A stretch of DNA of 64,000 nucleotides from Amoebidium appalachense (GCA_963693365.1 CAVNZM010000008.1:6386001-6450000), one strand, 5' to 3'; shown: positions 13,909 to 36,337, counted from the stretch's first letter. Numbers and translations are program-made. The notes: generated by a model from the letters alone, not told the origin.

Positions 13909-16358
13909 ATGAATACTGGGCCGCAAGGATTTGTGGCACCGACGGAAAAGGGACCACCTTTTTCTTCACAACCCCCCGCCAACCCCAGCGCTAGTTTTAA
14001 CATGTCTCAAGCGGGTACAATAGCTCCCGGTGCCACGGCGGTAGCACCTGATGCAGACTTTACCAACCTGTTTGGTGACTCGCAAATGCAAATGGATTCA
14101 ATCAATTTCCAAGCACAGGTGGACGCAATAGCATTGCTATATGCGCAACACCAACAACAGCAGCTTTTGTTGCAACAGCAGCTTCAACAACAACAACTTT
14201 CACAGTTGCAAGCACAGACACATGGGCAAATGCCCACACAGGTTGGCCAGCCACCCACAATCCCACAGAACCTAAACATGCCTTTTGTGTTTCAAACACC
14301 CATGCACACACCCGTTACCATAAAACAAGAACAGCAGTTCCAACCACACTTTTCCGTTGCTTCAAACGCATCCACACAACAAACTTCCACGGCAGGAAGT
14401 CAGATGCCGATCCCACCGTCTTTCACACCTGGAAGCCAACCACCTAGGAGATTACAGCCGCTTAAGCCAAACACGGAACAAAAGAAACCACCCCAGGGTC
14501 CCCCCGGTGTTCCTCCTCCCCCTCCCACCCAGACGTTAGGTGCCCCACCACAGCTTGCTCAGGGCCCTACCCTTCAGCAACAAGCATCATTGCAAAGAGC
14601 ACAGCAGATGGACCTATTAGCACTGCAACAGGAGGCACAGAGGCTGTTGAGTTCGTTCCCACAGCAGGCAATGCCCATGCAAATGGGGGGACAGTTTAAC
14701 CCACAGCAAGGTAAAAGTGCAGTCTTGGTTGGAGAATGTGGCGTGGTTGGGTTTGGCTCGACTATGCAGGTTCTGGAAGCCCTTTTGGAGCTCATTGGAG
14801 CTTTAGAGATTGATGTTATTTCGCGCAGGGATGTAACTGCCATCGTGACTAAGTTAAACCTGTTCACATGGTCTGGTGAACGTGGCTAAGTTGATGTCTG
14901 GGTTTTTTTTTTCTTTCTTTTTTTTTTTTTTTTTTTTTTGGCATTTCGAGGTGTAGGTGGCAGCCAGAGTCTCAGATGATTTTTATTTTACTTGTGTCAA
15001 CAGTTGCTTGTTTGTTTCAACACTGAGTTCTTTGCTGTTTTTGAAGGTTGGTGGGATAGCCCGCGCTGTGGCTGTGTTGCTGGCACTTTTTTGTAGAGTT
15101 GTGTTTTTTCCTTTTTTTTTTTTTTTTTTTGGGGGGGGGGGGGATGGGGGGGGGGGGGGCAGGGTCTCGTTCTCTCAGATGCCGTTTTGGAAAAAAACCA
15201 TACTTCTATTTGCATCTTTGGTTGTTTTCTTCTGGTGTTTTACACATCTCTACCATTTTGGGCTTTCAAGGATACCAACACTTTGCTTTTTTTTGCAGGG
15301 GCTGCAGGGTTTCCAAACACACACAGGCCATTCTTGACCCTCCATCAGCAGCAGCAGATGGCCATGAGGTTGAGCCCGGGTAGCATGTCCGTGTCATCGA
15401 TGAACGACGACTTGAGGTATGCACGTGTGTGTGTGTGTTTATCTGTGTGTGTGTGTGTAGAGATGTATACTGTGTGCGTACGCCCGCGCGTGTGCGATTG
15501 TGTATGTGCGCATGCTGTTGTGTGACTTTCTCTCTCTGTGTGTGTGTGAGCATGTGTTGTGTGTGTTCGTGTGTGCGTGCGCGCACCTGCGAATGTGTGC
15601 GTGTAGCTGTGCGTGTCTCTATTTAGGTGTGTGGGCTAATGTATGTATGCCATGCACGTGTGTGGATGCACGGAGCATGCATTCGCCAGCTTTTTCGCGG
15701 AACTTTGGGCATTCATGGTGGTGTGGATATGCTTGTTCGCTGGCCTTGATTTTGCACGAGTTTGCAGCCATGAAGGGGGTGTGTGTGTGTGTGTGTGTGT
15801 TGCAAACATGAACTTTCTCCGTTTGCATGTGTGCAAGGGTGCAAGTGGGTGTCTGCTTGTTGGTTGCATGGGTTTCTGGTATGCATAAAGGGTTTTTCAA
15901 CGCCGATTCACATTCACGAGCTCCCTTAAATAGTCGAAAACACTTCGCACGTACAAACACAAGCACACACGGGCGGACAAGGGGAACATAAACCAGCACA
16001 CATGCCCACAGGCACGCCAAAGTTTACTTTTTTTTGTTAGCTGTGATAACAACCCGAAAATCTTTCGTTAGCTGTGATAACAACCCGGGTATTTTTTCTT
16101 TTTCAATATTTTAATTTTTTTGCTCTGCGAACGCCAATAATGTTGGATAGATGCAAGTACCACATGCTACACACACACACAGGGGCTGAGCGGGGAGAGG
16201 GGGGGGGGGGGGGGGGGGGGGGGGGGATAATTACAGAAATCAAAAATTTAGAGGCCGGCAATTGATCAGAAAGGGTAGTAATTTTGTAAGTGGCTGATCT
16301 TTTCACTATCGAATAGGTCCATTGCAGTTTGATAGAAATTCCTTTCGCCTACCCATAC

Positions 16359-16403
<45 letters not shown>

Positions 16404-17029
16404 AAAAAAAAAAAAAAACGGGGGGGGGGGGGGGGGGGAGGGGGGGGGGGAAGGCAAAAGAAAAAAGTAACTACCAACACGGCGCATAGGTATGCTTATG
16501 CACCCACACACATCATAGCACCAACACCAAGCACATTCCCAAACCTTGTATTTACACTACAAACACTATGGTGAACATATCTGCCTGTTTGGAAATATTT
16601 GCACGTATGTGTGTGTGTGTGTGTGTGTGTGTCTGTGTGTGTGTGTGTCTGTGTGTGTATCGACCAACTGCCTCGAATGTTCATGTGAACCAGCACATTT
16701 TCTTTTTATAGACCTTTTTTCAGTTGCCACAGTGAAATCACATTCCGAAGAACACCACTTTCTCTCTCTCTCTTCTGTTTCTGACACATTTTCTTCTTCC
16801 TTTTCCATTCCACCAAGCAGTAGTGGTGGATCTTCGCCGCCCGCCGATCTCGGTGAGGTGCGTCGCAGTGCTCACATCCTAGCAGAGCAGAAGAGACGCA
16901 ACAACATCAAGCAGGGCTTTGAGGAGCTGCAAGCCATCATCCCCGCATGCAAGAGCGGGCCTACAAAGGTCTCTAAGGCTACCATCCTGCAAAAGGTACG
17001 CAAACAATAATCTCCCTTACTTTACCCCC

Positions 17030-17060
<31 letters not shown>

Positions 17061-17082
17061 AAAAAGAAAAAAAGGAAAAAAA

Positions 17083-17122
<40 letters not shown>

Positions 17123-17300
17123 TGTGTGTGTGTGTGTGTGTGCAGGCTATGATGGTTACGATCACCTACTTAGTCCGCCTGTTCCACTTTCCCAGATTCC
17201 GCCCTACTTTGTGCAAAAAGTAAATGGGTTAAGTGTAGCATATTTATTTTTCTCTTCTGGTCTTCGGGTCGGTTTAGTTTGCCCGCCGCCCAATGCATCA

Positions 17301-17340
<40 letters not shown>

Positions 17341-17683
17341 AGCGCAACAACCCAGTCAAAAAATACAAGACTTAAAAACGTTGCAGGGGCAACAGAATGG
17401 ACGTGAAATGCAGTTTTCATTGGCATCTGTGTGTGTGTGTGTGTGTGTGTGTGTCACTGGCAGATCGTTTGTATATTTGGGCGCCCCGGGGGGGGGGGGG
17501 GGGGGGGAGGGGGGAGGGGGGGATTGTGCTTAAGATAGGAGATAGCCTGACTCCCCCACCTGAGGATGGGCTCTGATTATGATGCATACGCTTTGTGTGC
17601 TTTGCAATGTGTCGTGTTGCCCGCCATAAATGTGCTTCGTTCCCTGTAACACATTCTAACCCCCCCCCCCCCCCCCCCCCCAA

Positions 17684-17730
<47 letters not shown>

Positions 17731-18581
17731 CAGGCGATCGACTACATCACGTACATCCTCAAGGAGAAGACCACCCTCTTAGAGGAGGTGCAGAAGCTTC
17801 GTCAGGAGGTGCAGCAGTTGCGCATGATCATAGCAGAGTACCAGAGGAACGAGCTGGAGATCAAGGCCAGGCGATTGGCTGACCTGACCCAACAGCAGGA
17901 CGGCAAGCCTTTTGACCCTGCGGACCTGGATAGGTTTGGCAAGGAGAGCATCAAGTTCATGGTGGTATGGCAAAAAAAAAAAAAAACATAACTAACGGGA
18001 AAAACAAAAAGAAACCGGGAAAAGACAAGGGGGGAAAGGGGGCGAAAGAGAGAGACGAGGAGGACTGCGGGAGGGGGGGGGGATTGTAAAGATGTGTGGT
18101 GTGCACAGAAAATAGAGGAGGAAGAGAGGGGGGGGGGGGGGGGGGGGGGCACGTGTTTTGCGTAGGGTTATCTTCTAGTGTCTCTGTGATGTGGGATTTT
18201 TCATTGGGCATCTGTCTTCCCCCGCTCCCCTTCTTGATTTGGCTTTCAGTCTTCCTGTTCCTTTGGGGCCTTTGCGTGTTTGCTTGTTTGAATAGTGACA
18301 GTCAAAAGCAGCGAGACTGCTTCCCATTTGTAACAAAAAGAACTAGTATGATTTCCGCGTTTGGTTAGGCACAATAACTAATTATATCTTGAATAGCTTT
18401 TAGTGATTACTGGAAAACCAATACTTACATGCCCCCCCCCCCCCCCCCCCCTCTTTCCCCCCCCAACACACACACACAGAGAGAGAGAGACACACACACA
18501 CACACACACACACACACCTCCCCTTCAAAGCGTGCACATTCTGAACACACAGGCGCGCGCGCACACACACACACACACACA

Positions 18582-18649
<68 letters not shown>

Positions 18650-19111
18650 ACACACACACACACACACACTCTCTGAAACACCACGCGCACACACATACAC
18701 GTATACCCATACAGTTCTGCACGGTGGTAGACAAGCTTTTCGAGACGTTCAACGCAGTTGTTTCATTGGACGACAGCGAGACCTTCTCCACATCCCTCCT
18801 GCAGTGGTTTGAGCAGTATTGCTGCCCGGAGGCTCTGAGGGAAACATTCCTGACGTCACTGCAAAGTCTTAGTTCGTGCGTGCTGTCAGAAGAGTCGGCA
18901 CAGAAGGTGAGGGATGGTGGGTAGGTGGGGGAGGGGAGGTGGGGGTGGTGCGGGTCAGTGTTGAGGGGACGGGGGAGGGAGGGGAGATTGGGTTGGTGAC
19001 TTGGGGCCCGGGGGTGTGTGGGGGGGGGGAGGGGCTTGTTTGTTTGTGTGTGTGTGTGTGTGCTCTTTGTGTTGTGTGGCTGTGTGGTTGGTGATTTGAT
19101 TGTCCCCCCCC

Positions 19112-19143
<32 letters not shown>

Positions 19144-19178
19144 TTGGAACCTCAATTCTCTGAAGCTGGTGTTGGTTT

Positions 19179-19209
<31 letters not shown>

Positions 19210-19347
19210 GGGGTTTGCCCTCCCTCCCCATTTACCCGTCTTTCCTCCCTATTGTGTATGTGTGTGTGTCTGTGGCGCGCGTGCGTGTGTGCGTGCCTGT
19301 GCTGGTGGTGGTCTGTGTGTGAGTACTTTTTTTTTATTTTTTTTTGT

Positions 19348-19391
<44 letters not shown>

Positions 19392-19668
19392 AACTTTGTG
19401 CAGTGCTTTGGGCACCTATCGTTATCAGATAGACTGACAAGCCCTTTCTTTCCTTCAGCTGCGAAGATGGGGCACGGCACTGTCGGCCGTCAAGGACAGC
19501 ATGGTGACCACCCTAGACAACAGCGGTGTGCCCCTGGCCAAGCAACTGAGCAGCACAATAGACACCGTGTCGGGCTACCTCGGTGCATCAGAGTCCCCTA
19601 AGCCAATACCCCAGCCACCACAGCAACAAGGCATGCAGCAGATTCAGGCTCAGACTGTGCAGGAATGA
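13909..19668 (+). CDS. Mondo: Mondo/Mlx-like bHLH-leucine-zipper transcription factor
   Basis: Six exons, 13909-14710, 15299-15416, 16821-16995, 17734-17964, 18715-18906 and 19459-19668, join to 1728 nt (575 aa) with all phases matching. Residues 1-300 are Gln/Pro-rich and activation-domain-like. The basic helix-loop-helix (about 320-377) contains RRSAHILAEQKRRNN with the H-E-R triad for CACGTG binding, loop KSGPTKVSKATILQK, then a leucine zipper to about 415. Residues 430-530 match the C-terminal dimerisation/cytoplasmic-localisation domain of Mondo and Mlx (LLQWFEQYC with Trp473). In animals these factors form Mondo-Mlx heterodimers that sense sugar phosphates. The N-terminal Mondo conserved regions are not seen: either this is an Mlx-like form or earlier exons were missed (an acceptor-like AG precedes 13861). 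A 16-codon upstream ORF lies at 13578-13625. Confidence 0.85.
17546..17660 (+). repeat. Poly-C-tailed intronic repeat, copy A
   Basis: Core CCTGAGGATGGGCTCTG then TGATGCATACGCTTTGTG and a C-tail from 17661. Lies in the Mondo-like intron just before the exon at 17734, sense to the gene. Confidence 0.8.
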
Positions 19669-20228
19669 TTAAATTAGAGTGAGGTTGCGGTGGTGAAAGA
19701 AACGCCGGGAAACGCCCAGGAGGAGGGGGTTGTTAAAGAGATGCTGCGCGAGCGTCTAAGGAACGGGAGGGAATATGAAGGGATGTGGTGGTGGTGGTGG
19801 TGTTTGAATGTAGGATCGTGGTGGTGGGTGAATGGGGTGGGTGTTGGCGAATGCGCGAAATCTGTAGACGTGAGGTGGGTGCTTGTATGTTGAGTATGTA
19901 CATGCATGCGTAAGTAATACTGTGTATGTACGGCAGGTTTTGCTGTCTTGTTCTTGTTTTGCCGTTTATTGTCGTTTTTCTTACCTCTTTTTCACTTCTT
20001 CCTTATTCGAGTGTGCTCCTTGCAGTCTATGGATTAATAGCATTGCACACGAATATACCCCTATGCACGTGCACGTATTGGAGGTGGTTCTTTGATGCAT
20101 GGAAGCGTCATTTGGGGAAAATGTCGTGGGCAAACATTATACAACTGCTCCTTGCTTTGTAGCACTATTGGTTGTTTGTAAAATTTAGGTGTATGTTTTC
20201 ATGACAAAAGTTTCAATTTTTATTATTA

Positions 20229-20264
<36 letters not shown>

Positions 20265-21381
20265 GAGAATTTAACAGCTATATCGTGATTTTATCATCAA
20301 AACGCGCGCAATTTTTAACACGGCCATGCACCCACACGCGAACACACACATGCACATAGGCAAATTGCGTGATTTGCGCGCTGTAAATTTGTGATGTCTG
20401 TAGCGGAAATTTTGTCTTGATCGATTTTGCTCCTTGTGTTTGTAAGCCACACGAAAGAGAAACACTGCTGAAGTTAGAGACATGGTTTTTTTTTGGATTT
20501 GTGTGCTCCGGTAGAGTCACAATTCACATGTTTCAATCATCAGCAATATTAAGTGGGCACAGGGTTTCTCTGTAATTAGTTTCCGTATTTTTGCCAAGGA
20601 TTGTGTTTTTACTACCCTGTATATCCCAATATGTAAAATAGCAACCTCGGCCACGAAAAACATTGAAATATGTGGGTGCCTGGTGCACCTACATTCATGT
20701 CGCAAAGTCATTCAAATGGATTATTGCCTGCACAGTGGCTCTACTCTAGATCTATTGGCATGATACAGACTGCTTCTGTTGTTGACGTAATCTGATGTGC
20801 AAGTTATTAGCAAAGCCTTACGGTAGACACGAGTACAGATTGCAGGGTGCAATGTATCTCGAGTGCAAAAAAAAAAAGTGTTTATAAACAATTAAAAAAG
20901 TCGGAATACAATTATGTGTGAACCAATAATTCTCGCGCGATCTCACGATTGGCTAAATGTAGAAATTTCGGCGGGGTGTTTTTGCGCACCAAAAAAAGAG
21001 TTTTTATAAAACTAAAAAAAAGTAGGAATAATGCATACATGATGCATCGATACACATGTTGGGCGGTGACACCCACACAGACTGAGTCAGGCTTGGATCC
21101 GCCACTAGTTCATAAGCGTTTTTTATTCGTGAAATATCAAGTATATGTATTCGTGTAAACTTTGAAGCCACTAGCAAGCGGGTCGAAATCGTTACTACAT
21201 AGTTGTAGGACATGTAGTCCCAACCACCCACCCACATATGTACTCCTGCACACACGCAAGTGCACGACTCCGCGGACACATGTACATCGAATTCATCGGA
21301 GTCATATGCACATGCACGCGTACGCACACAACATTGGTCGTGTGCATTCACAGTGCCACGCGTGCACGCACAAACACACAT

Positions 21382-21453
<72 letters not shown>

Positions 21454-21454
21454 T

Positions 21455-21515
<61 letters not shown>

Positions 21516-21862
21516 GACATGGCCGTTAATGCTAGGCTTTGGATGTTTACATGTGCACGTACTAAGCGTGCAAATATCATCCTCGACTAAATATGTAATT
21601 ACAACTTTTCAACAAGTGCACATGTGCACAGTAGCCGGGCATACATGTAACTTGTGCATCCGGGACACCGTGACACATATGTGGGGAGGTTATCATGCGA
21701 CGTGTGCTACATGTGCACACCCCATTTTGACACGTCGAGCGCGGAGAGGCATGCATGTGTGGATGTGGGTGTACACGGTATGTCTGAAAAACCTAACGTG
21801 TAGAAATACATGTGTCTATACCTCCTGTTACATAAGCAATCCGTCCGGGACCCCACCGCTCC

Positions 21863-21945
<83 letters not shown>

Positions 21946-22768
21946 ACCCCACAATTCCTTCCAATATTACCTCACACATTGCACATTCGCATTCATGGTA
22001 CTGATTACATTCCAAATGTCACGCTGTCACGTGCAATGTGGAAAATTTATGTTGGCATCGCAGCCTGGAACACACACACCGGCAACACCTATTTGTACAT
22101 ATGCATGCCGTGCCAAACGTAAACACGCAGGTCAAGTATGTAGCAGGCCTTACTAATGGAGCACATGAGTATGTATCTTTGAGGACATCATTGACACGGA
22201 CACACTGCTTCACATACATGTGCATGAACACACATGGATTATAACCACGGTAACTCGCGAAAGCAACTTATCCTACTACGGAGCTGTTGTGGAAAGGAAA
22301 ACCGGCACCTAGATGGAGCCTACGCGGTGGAGTTTGGGCAAGAGACCGGGAAAGGGGGGGGGGGGGGGGGGGGGGGGGTCTTAGCCACACTCTTTCGCGA
22401 ACGGCAGACTAGAAGATCGCGACGAAACAAGCCGTGCTGGTATTTATGGTCTTTATCACGTATGGTGCAAGTGATGCATGTTTCAGAAATAGCCACTACA
22501 ATAATTATGGTGAACAGATGCCACTGGTTTATTCATGTATTTTCCAATGAGGCTATCGTATTGACCAATCAATTATCACATGCAGAATTCCCGGTTTTCA
22601 TGCAGGATTTGTTTAATCATCGCCAAGTCTGAACCCCTCCTGTGGCCGTTACGGCAGTTCACACATGGTGCAAACATGTACAGCTGACTCCTCTCAATCT
22701 GTTTAACGAAATCTTCCCCTCACACCACCGTGCCTCTGCCCGTATCTTAATGTTTCACCTGGGGGAAA

Positions 22769-22802
<34 letters not shown>

Positions 22803-22879
22803 GTCGAGGAGGACAGCATGCCTGACGTGCACGGGGGGGGATTGGGAGGGGGTTGGGATGGGTGGGGTGGTAAGGGGTG

Positions 22880-22914
<35 letters not shown>

Positions 22915-24144
22915 GGGGTACAATATCAATGCTTCCGAATTGTTGCACGGATTTATCCGATTTCAGAATCACGGAAGTTCATTTAAACCTCTCTCTCTTC
23001 TGCCTTCTCTCCCCCGGCCAACCCCCCCCCCCCCCCCCCCCCCTCCCCCCCCCCTCCAAACCCCCCTCCGCCCCCACACTCCTTCCCGTACACAAAAAAT
23101 TCAAAACATACACACCCACCGCACCGTTCCCCTCTAACTCTGTCTCATTTAGCTTCATTTTAGTGAAGCCCAATGGCATATGGTTTTTTCAAATTCGAGC
23201 CTGATGGTCACGTTTAACAATTGCAAGTACAACCACCTTTGTTACTGAAAACATCAACAGGCACTCAGTTTTTGCTGTACTAAAAGAGGGCGCTCAGAAT
23301 ATGTTTGCTGTGCTTACCTTACATGTAGCTTAAAGGCTGTTGCTGATGCAAAACCGGATGACTGATATTTGTGGCTGTCAGAGTGGGTCACAGAAGTGTA
23401 ACGGTTGCCTTAAAACGCTTCCACAAAGCTGCAAGAACGGTTAGGGTAGATAGGGTAGAGGGAAAAAGTGATCATCTGAGAACTTCGGGGGGGGGGGGGG
23501 GGGGGGGGGGGGGGCAAACACTATCTTCTGATGTTGGTTGCCCCAGAGTCTCGCTCCACAACCACCTCAGTGACCCACACACTGTGACTCTGCGCCCGCC
23601 TGTAGCAACTATGTTGGCTTCCGCATTTCTTGATTGCGCACGTGCATCATACACATATCAAATGCCTAATTTAGGGATACTGCCGTGTATGGGCTTCCAG
23701 GCTGCACTTTTGGGCACCTGTGTTTGCCGATTGATAAAGTTTTTGCTGACAATATAGTATACCGCAAAGCCAAGTCATATTCTTGAGTCATGCCGATAAA
23801 CACAAACTAAGATCTACTAAGCCAGCATGCGCATTTCGTGAGCAAACATCAACATGACATATTAAGCGTGTGATCCGGTTATGACGGCTGGAAATAATCG
23901 AAATCAACAAAGTACTCTTTTTGCCTGCATATGGCGCAATGCCCATTTTTAGACATACACACGGATTGCCACGTAGAGGAATCACGAATCAGGACCTCGT
24001 CGAAATGCAGATGTATTCTCAAATTTCCTCCTCCTTCAAGCTTTTGCATTGCATTTTTTCCAAACGAGGCTCAAGCGGGCAACATGGCATGCACTCCAGA
24101 TTTGCCACCACTATTCCCCTCGTCCCCCATCATCTCCCCCTCCT

Positions 24145-24177
<33 letters not shown>

Positions 24178-24847
24178 TTCCCCCAACCCCATTTCCCCCC
24201 CCCCCCCTCCCCTTCCGCCCTCCTTCCCCTCCCTCCCCAGCCTCCCCATCTCCCCCATCCCTGCCCTCGAACTCGGTTTTTCCACCCCATTCTTAAGAAT
24301 AGTCTTACCCCAGGCATATTCAACCTTAATACTGTATGCTCAGTGCATTTCTTCTCTGCATCTCCGTTCCTCCAGGCTTCCCCAGGACATGCACACTCCC
24401 CCATCCACACACACCATATACCAAAAGGTTTTATCGTTGATTAGAGCCGCACCCACCCCACCACTCTCCCCCGATTCTTTTGAAAACCCCGCCGCCCGGC
24501 CGCTCCTCCAATATTAGTTGTGAGAAAAAAAAGGGCGGGAAGCGATGAATGATGGAAGGTTTGGGGTGAGGTGGTGTTGGGTGTACATTGGGTGGGCCGG
24601 GGGGGGGGGGGAGTGGGGGATCCGGAGGGAGGGGAGGGGCAGGAGAGGGACAGCCTTCCAAGCCAACAAGAGGGAAAAAAATGGCACTATATATGCAGGG
24701 TGGAAAGCTCGAATGGAGTAAGTAGCATATTCAAGCAGCACACCGGGTCCCGTCGTTCCAAGAACTTGAGATTGGTAGGCTTCAAGATCATGTGATACTT
24801 CAGTAGTAGTGTTTGATTTGTTTATTATTGTTTGTTTTTTTTGTTTT

Positions 24848-24880
<33 letters not shown>

Positions 24881-25557
24881 GAGGGAGGGCGGGGGGGGGG
24901 GGAGGGGGGGGGGGGGAGGGGGGTAAGGGGAGAGTACATGCTTCGACACCACCCACGGGCACCACTGGGCCGCCAGTCCGTCAGTGGGCCGGGAGATGGC
25001 TATTATGGGCTTCTCTTTTTACCCCTCGGAGGAGCTGGATGTGGGGGCGGACCCAACCGTGCACCCCTGGGGTTAGCGTTTTGGTGGTGGTGGTGGTGGT
25101 TATGGTGGTGGTGGTCGTGGTGGTGTATGTGTGTGTGTGTGTGTGTGTGGAGGGGGGGGGGGGGGGGGGGGGATGGGGGGGGGGGGGGGGGGGGGGGGGG
25201 GAGGGGGGGAAGGGCAGGGGACATCACCACCCCAGCCTCGGGCAGGTGGGTTTCTCTCTCGCCTGGGCCGGATTCCGAAGGGAGGGGGGAGCCGAGTGAG
25301 GGGTTCAGCCTTAGGGGTTAGGGAGGAACATTGGGAACTTCGATATTTTATCATGGCATTCCAGGATTACCTCCCCAGTACTCCCCTCCTCCCTCCCCTC
25401 CCCCCCCCCTCCCCCCCCCCCTCTCCGAGTCACTCCTCCCCCTCCCACCCCCCCCCCTCCCCCCTCCCCCAACCTTTCCCCCCCACACACACTCCCCTTT
25501 CCCCTCCCCATCCCCCAACTAGCCAAAAAGATTTAGGTATAACTAAAAAGTGGGTAC
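19669..25557. other. Gene-poor interval
   Basis: About 5.9 kb between the Mondo-like stop and the minus-strand exons at 25558. Contains a short direct repeat (around 20868-20915 and 20990-21030), a T run (20231-20263), a CA block (21384-21514), CT plus C tracts (21866-21945), and G or C homopolymers near 22350, 22770, 22880, 23025, 23490, 24150, 24860 and 25160. Frames such as 22234-22632 and 23371-23757 are split by homopolymers, show no family signature and no splice logic. I see no gene. Confidence 0.55.
21384..21514. repeat. (CA)n microsatellite
   Basis: About 130 bp CA with a short CATACATACACG interruption. Confidence 0.95.
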
Positions 25558-26255
25558 CTATGGAGGCCATCCGCGATTAACGGACAGAAAGGAGCAATCA
25601 GTGCCGGTTTTGGGGCAGGAGCAGTCCCCCTGGCCAGGTTCCGGCCCGGGGACTCCCGAGGTTTGAGAAATAGAAGCGAATGGAACAAAACCGCAGCGAG
25701 CCAAATTAGGTTCTGTATAAAAATCCCTTGTTTGATTGGTGATCCACTGACCACAAAGAGGTGATTGGTGTAGATAACGGTAATTCTTCATCTTAGGAAT
25801 GTCCGGTACGCTCGAGCTCTGCTCCGTTGTGGCAGTGGCACAGCCTGCCTGAATCCCACAGCTGGCCAGAATCGGCGTATCTTCGCCTGGTATAGTGTCC
25901 TGAGGCTCATTTGCGTTGCCCCTTTTCCCAGCTATGGTGTTTGTTTGTAACCCGGGGGTAAGTCTTACAAAGCAACTCAGTGCTTCTTGATCAAATGCTT
26001 GCAGAGTTTTCCAAAGCTGTAAAGGACATCAATACAGGACAATACAAGTGAACAACAAGTATTCCATATAATATACATGTCAAGTGTTTCGCTGCCAATG
26101 TGAAGCTGTTAGGTTCAGTTCGTCCACACCCCATCCCCACTTCGACATCGCACCCAAAACACCCATGAGCTAGACCACATTCGCACCTCACCTGTTGGAA
26201 GGTAGTGAAAGAACAAAACAAAGAGCTATCATTAGGAAAATATACGTTCGCACGG
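25558..26255 (-). CDS. Two exons of an unidentified protein, minus strand
   Basis: Exon 26255-26192 and exon 26016-25558 (ending TAG at 25560-25558) are joined by a 175-bp intron with GTGAGG donor and TTTACAG acceptor; the phase is continuous, giving 173 codons. The second exon alone is open for 152 codons in non-repetitive DNA, unusual here. The product begins near YFPNDSSLFCSFTTFQQLWK, is rich in Thr/Ser/Gly and Cys in its second half (CGIQAGC, CSCPKTGTDC) and resembles nothing I can name. Upstream exons are not resolved: a hydrophobic leader-like frame starts with ATG at 26310 but runs in a different phase. The TAG is immediately followed by GTACCC, so a donor could also sit there. Confidence 0.42.
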
Positions 26256-26271
26256 CTGTGCACTCGTCATC

Positions 26272-26327
26272 ATGCAGATGCAAATGGCAACAGCCGTGGT
26301 GGCGGCGGCTAGCATAACGGCAGCCAG
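26272..26327 (+). other. Possible signal-peptide exon for the thioredoxin/furin-repeat gene
   Basis: ATG at 26272 followed by MQMQMATAVVAAASITAA and a clean AG|GTGAGC donor at 26327/26328. It would supply the secretion signal that the downstream type I protein lacks, but the phase (2) needs one further exon before 27473, which I could not find. The region also reads as hydrophobic on the other strand. Confidence 0.25.
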
Positions 26328-26646
26328 GTGAGCGGGTTGGTTAGCATACACGTTTGTGATCCATTGTGCATGCATGAATTGCTAATCTTGTACCCGAGAG
26401 CTTGCGAGTCCGGTTTTTTACTACCTGTTTAAAGATTTAGGAAAAGTTAAAAGGGACAGAAAGGATCATAGCATTGTGGTGCTTGTGATGTCACACGAGG
26501 CTTTGGTTATGCGTGCATCGGACTGCAGGATGCGTGTTACGCAAAGTGTGGTTATGTGTTGTGCCGTTTGACCTTCAGGAGAATGTTAAACAGTGTGTGC
26601 GTGCGTGTTTTTACGCCTGTGCGTATTTCTGTTCGTGCTGTTAATG

Positions 26647-26700
<54 letters not shown>

Positions 26701-27339
26701 GCGCGCTGCGGTGTGCGTGCATGCACGGGGGCGTGAGCCTGCCAACTTTTGTGAGCCTGCTATCACTTGTTCGTTTATGATTAGCGTGTGTGTGTGGTGT
26801 GTGTCTACCCTTTCGACTGCACAGCTGTGCATTTATGTCTCGAAACGTTTTTCTGTGGCCGCCCTCTCGTTTACCTTCTCTGTGCTTGTAACTGCCTTCT
26901 ACGTCTATGCGCAGTAACTGACCATAGAGTAGCAAGGACTGCGAACAACCCTTGGCCCCCCCTCCCCCCCCCCCCTCCCCCTCTCCCCCCCTTCCTCTCT
27001 CTCTCTCTCCCTGTTATCTCAATGGCACGCAAAAGCCGTCTCCCCCCCCCCCCCCTCCCCCCTCCCTCCCCCCCTTACGGCCCCGTGACAAATAAGAACC
27101 ATCTACATCTTTCTCGTCGCCTGATGCCGACATACACTCCCTTTGTTGTGCTTACCAAACAGACATGCTGTGGAGGATCGCTTGTGACCTGCACTGTGTG
27201 CAAACCACAGCCGTCACCCCTTACCAACCCTATCCTTAGGCCCTCCTAAAACTCACTTTCCTGCCCCCCCCCCCCCCCCCCTCCCCCTTCTCCCCCTCTT
27301 CCCCCCCCTCCCCACCTCCTCCTCCCCCTTCACTCCCCC

Positions 27340-27370
<31 letters not shown>

Positions 27371-27472
27371 AACAAAAAAAACAAAACAAAAAAAACACAC
27401 ACACACACACACACAAAACACACAACACATACATGAATACACAGCCCCACGTTTTTCTCCCTCCTCATGCAG

Positions 27473-35915
<8,443 letters not shown>

Positions 35916-35974
35916 GCGGGGAGACAAAGGGCTTTGCTATGATTCTGCTTGAGATTTGGGGGGTTTTACCCCCC

Positions 35975-36005
<31 letters not shown>

Positions 36006-36331
36006 AAAAAAAAAAAAAAAAAACGAAAGAAAGGAGAAAAACATTGAAAAAAAGAAAATAATAGAATAGAATAGAAAACCCTTTCCACTCTCCTATGGGG
36101 TCGAAACCTACCCACCGGGCCACAAGTTGGAGTTGCAAGGCTTTTTTTTTTTCTTCTAAAGACCAATTTAGATTTACTAATTGAGAATCTCAATGTGTTT
36201 GCTTCGCTCTAGGGAGATCTAGCCAGCCGAACTGGCGAAATGAAGGACTGAGTGATCGGCGGTCATATACCAAATCCTGTTTATAATGCTTAAAATCAAT
36301 AATTTGAATAGAAAAGGGGTTTTGCTCCATT

Positions 36332-36337
36332 AATAAA
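36332..36337 (+). promoter_or_regulatory. Possible polyadenylation signal AATAAA
   Basis: 417 bases after the stop of the thioredoxin/furin-repeat gene, in AT-rich DNA. Weak evidence. Confidence 0.2.

Noticed and set aside
22234-22632. 133-codon plus-strand frame with mixed composition
   Set aside because: Interrupted by a G homopolymer, no homology recognised, no phase-compatible neighbours.
27467-27469. ATG six bases before the thioredoxin exon as translation start
   Set aside because: It sits inside a good CTCCTCATGCAG acceptor, and starting there would leave a type I membrane protein without a signal peptide.
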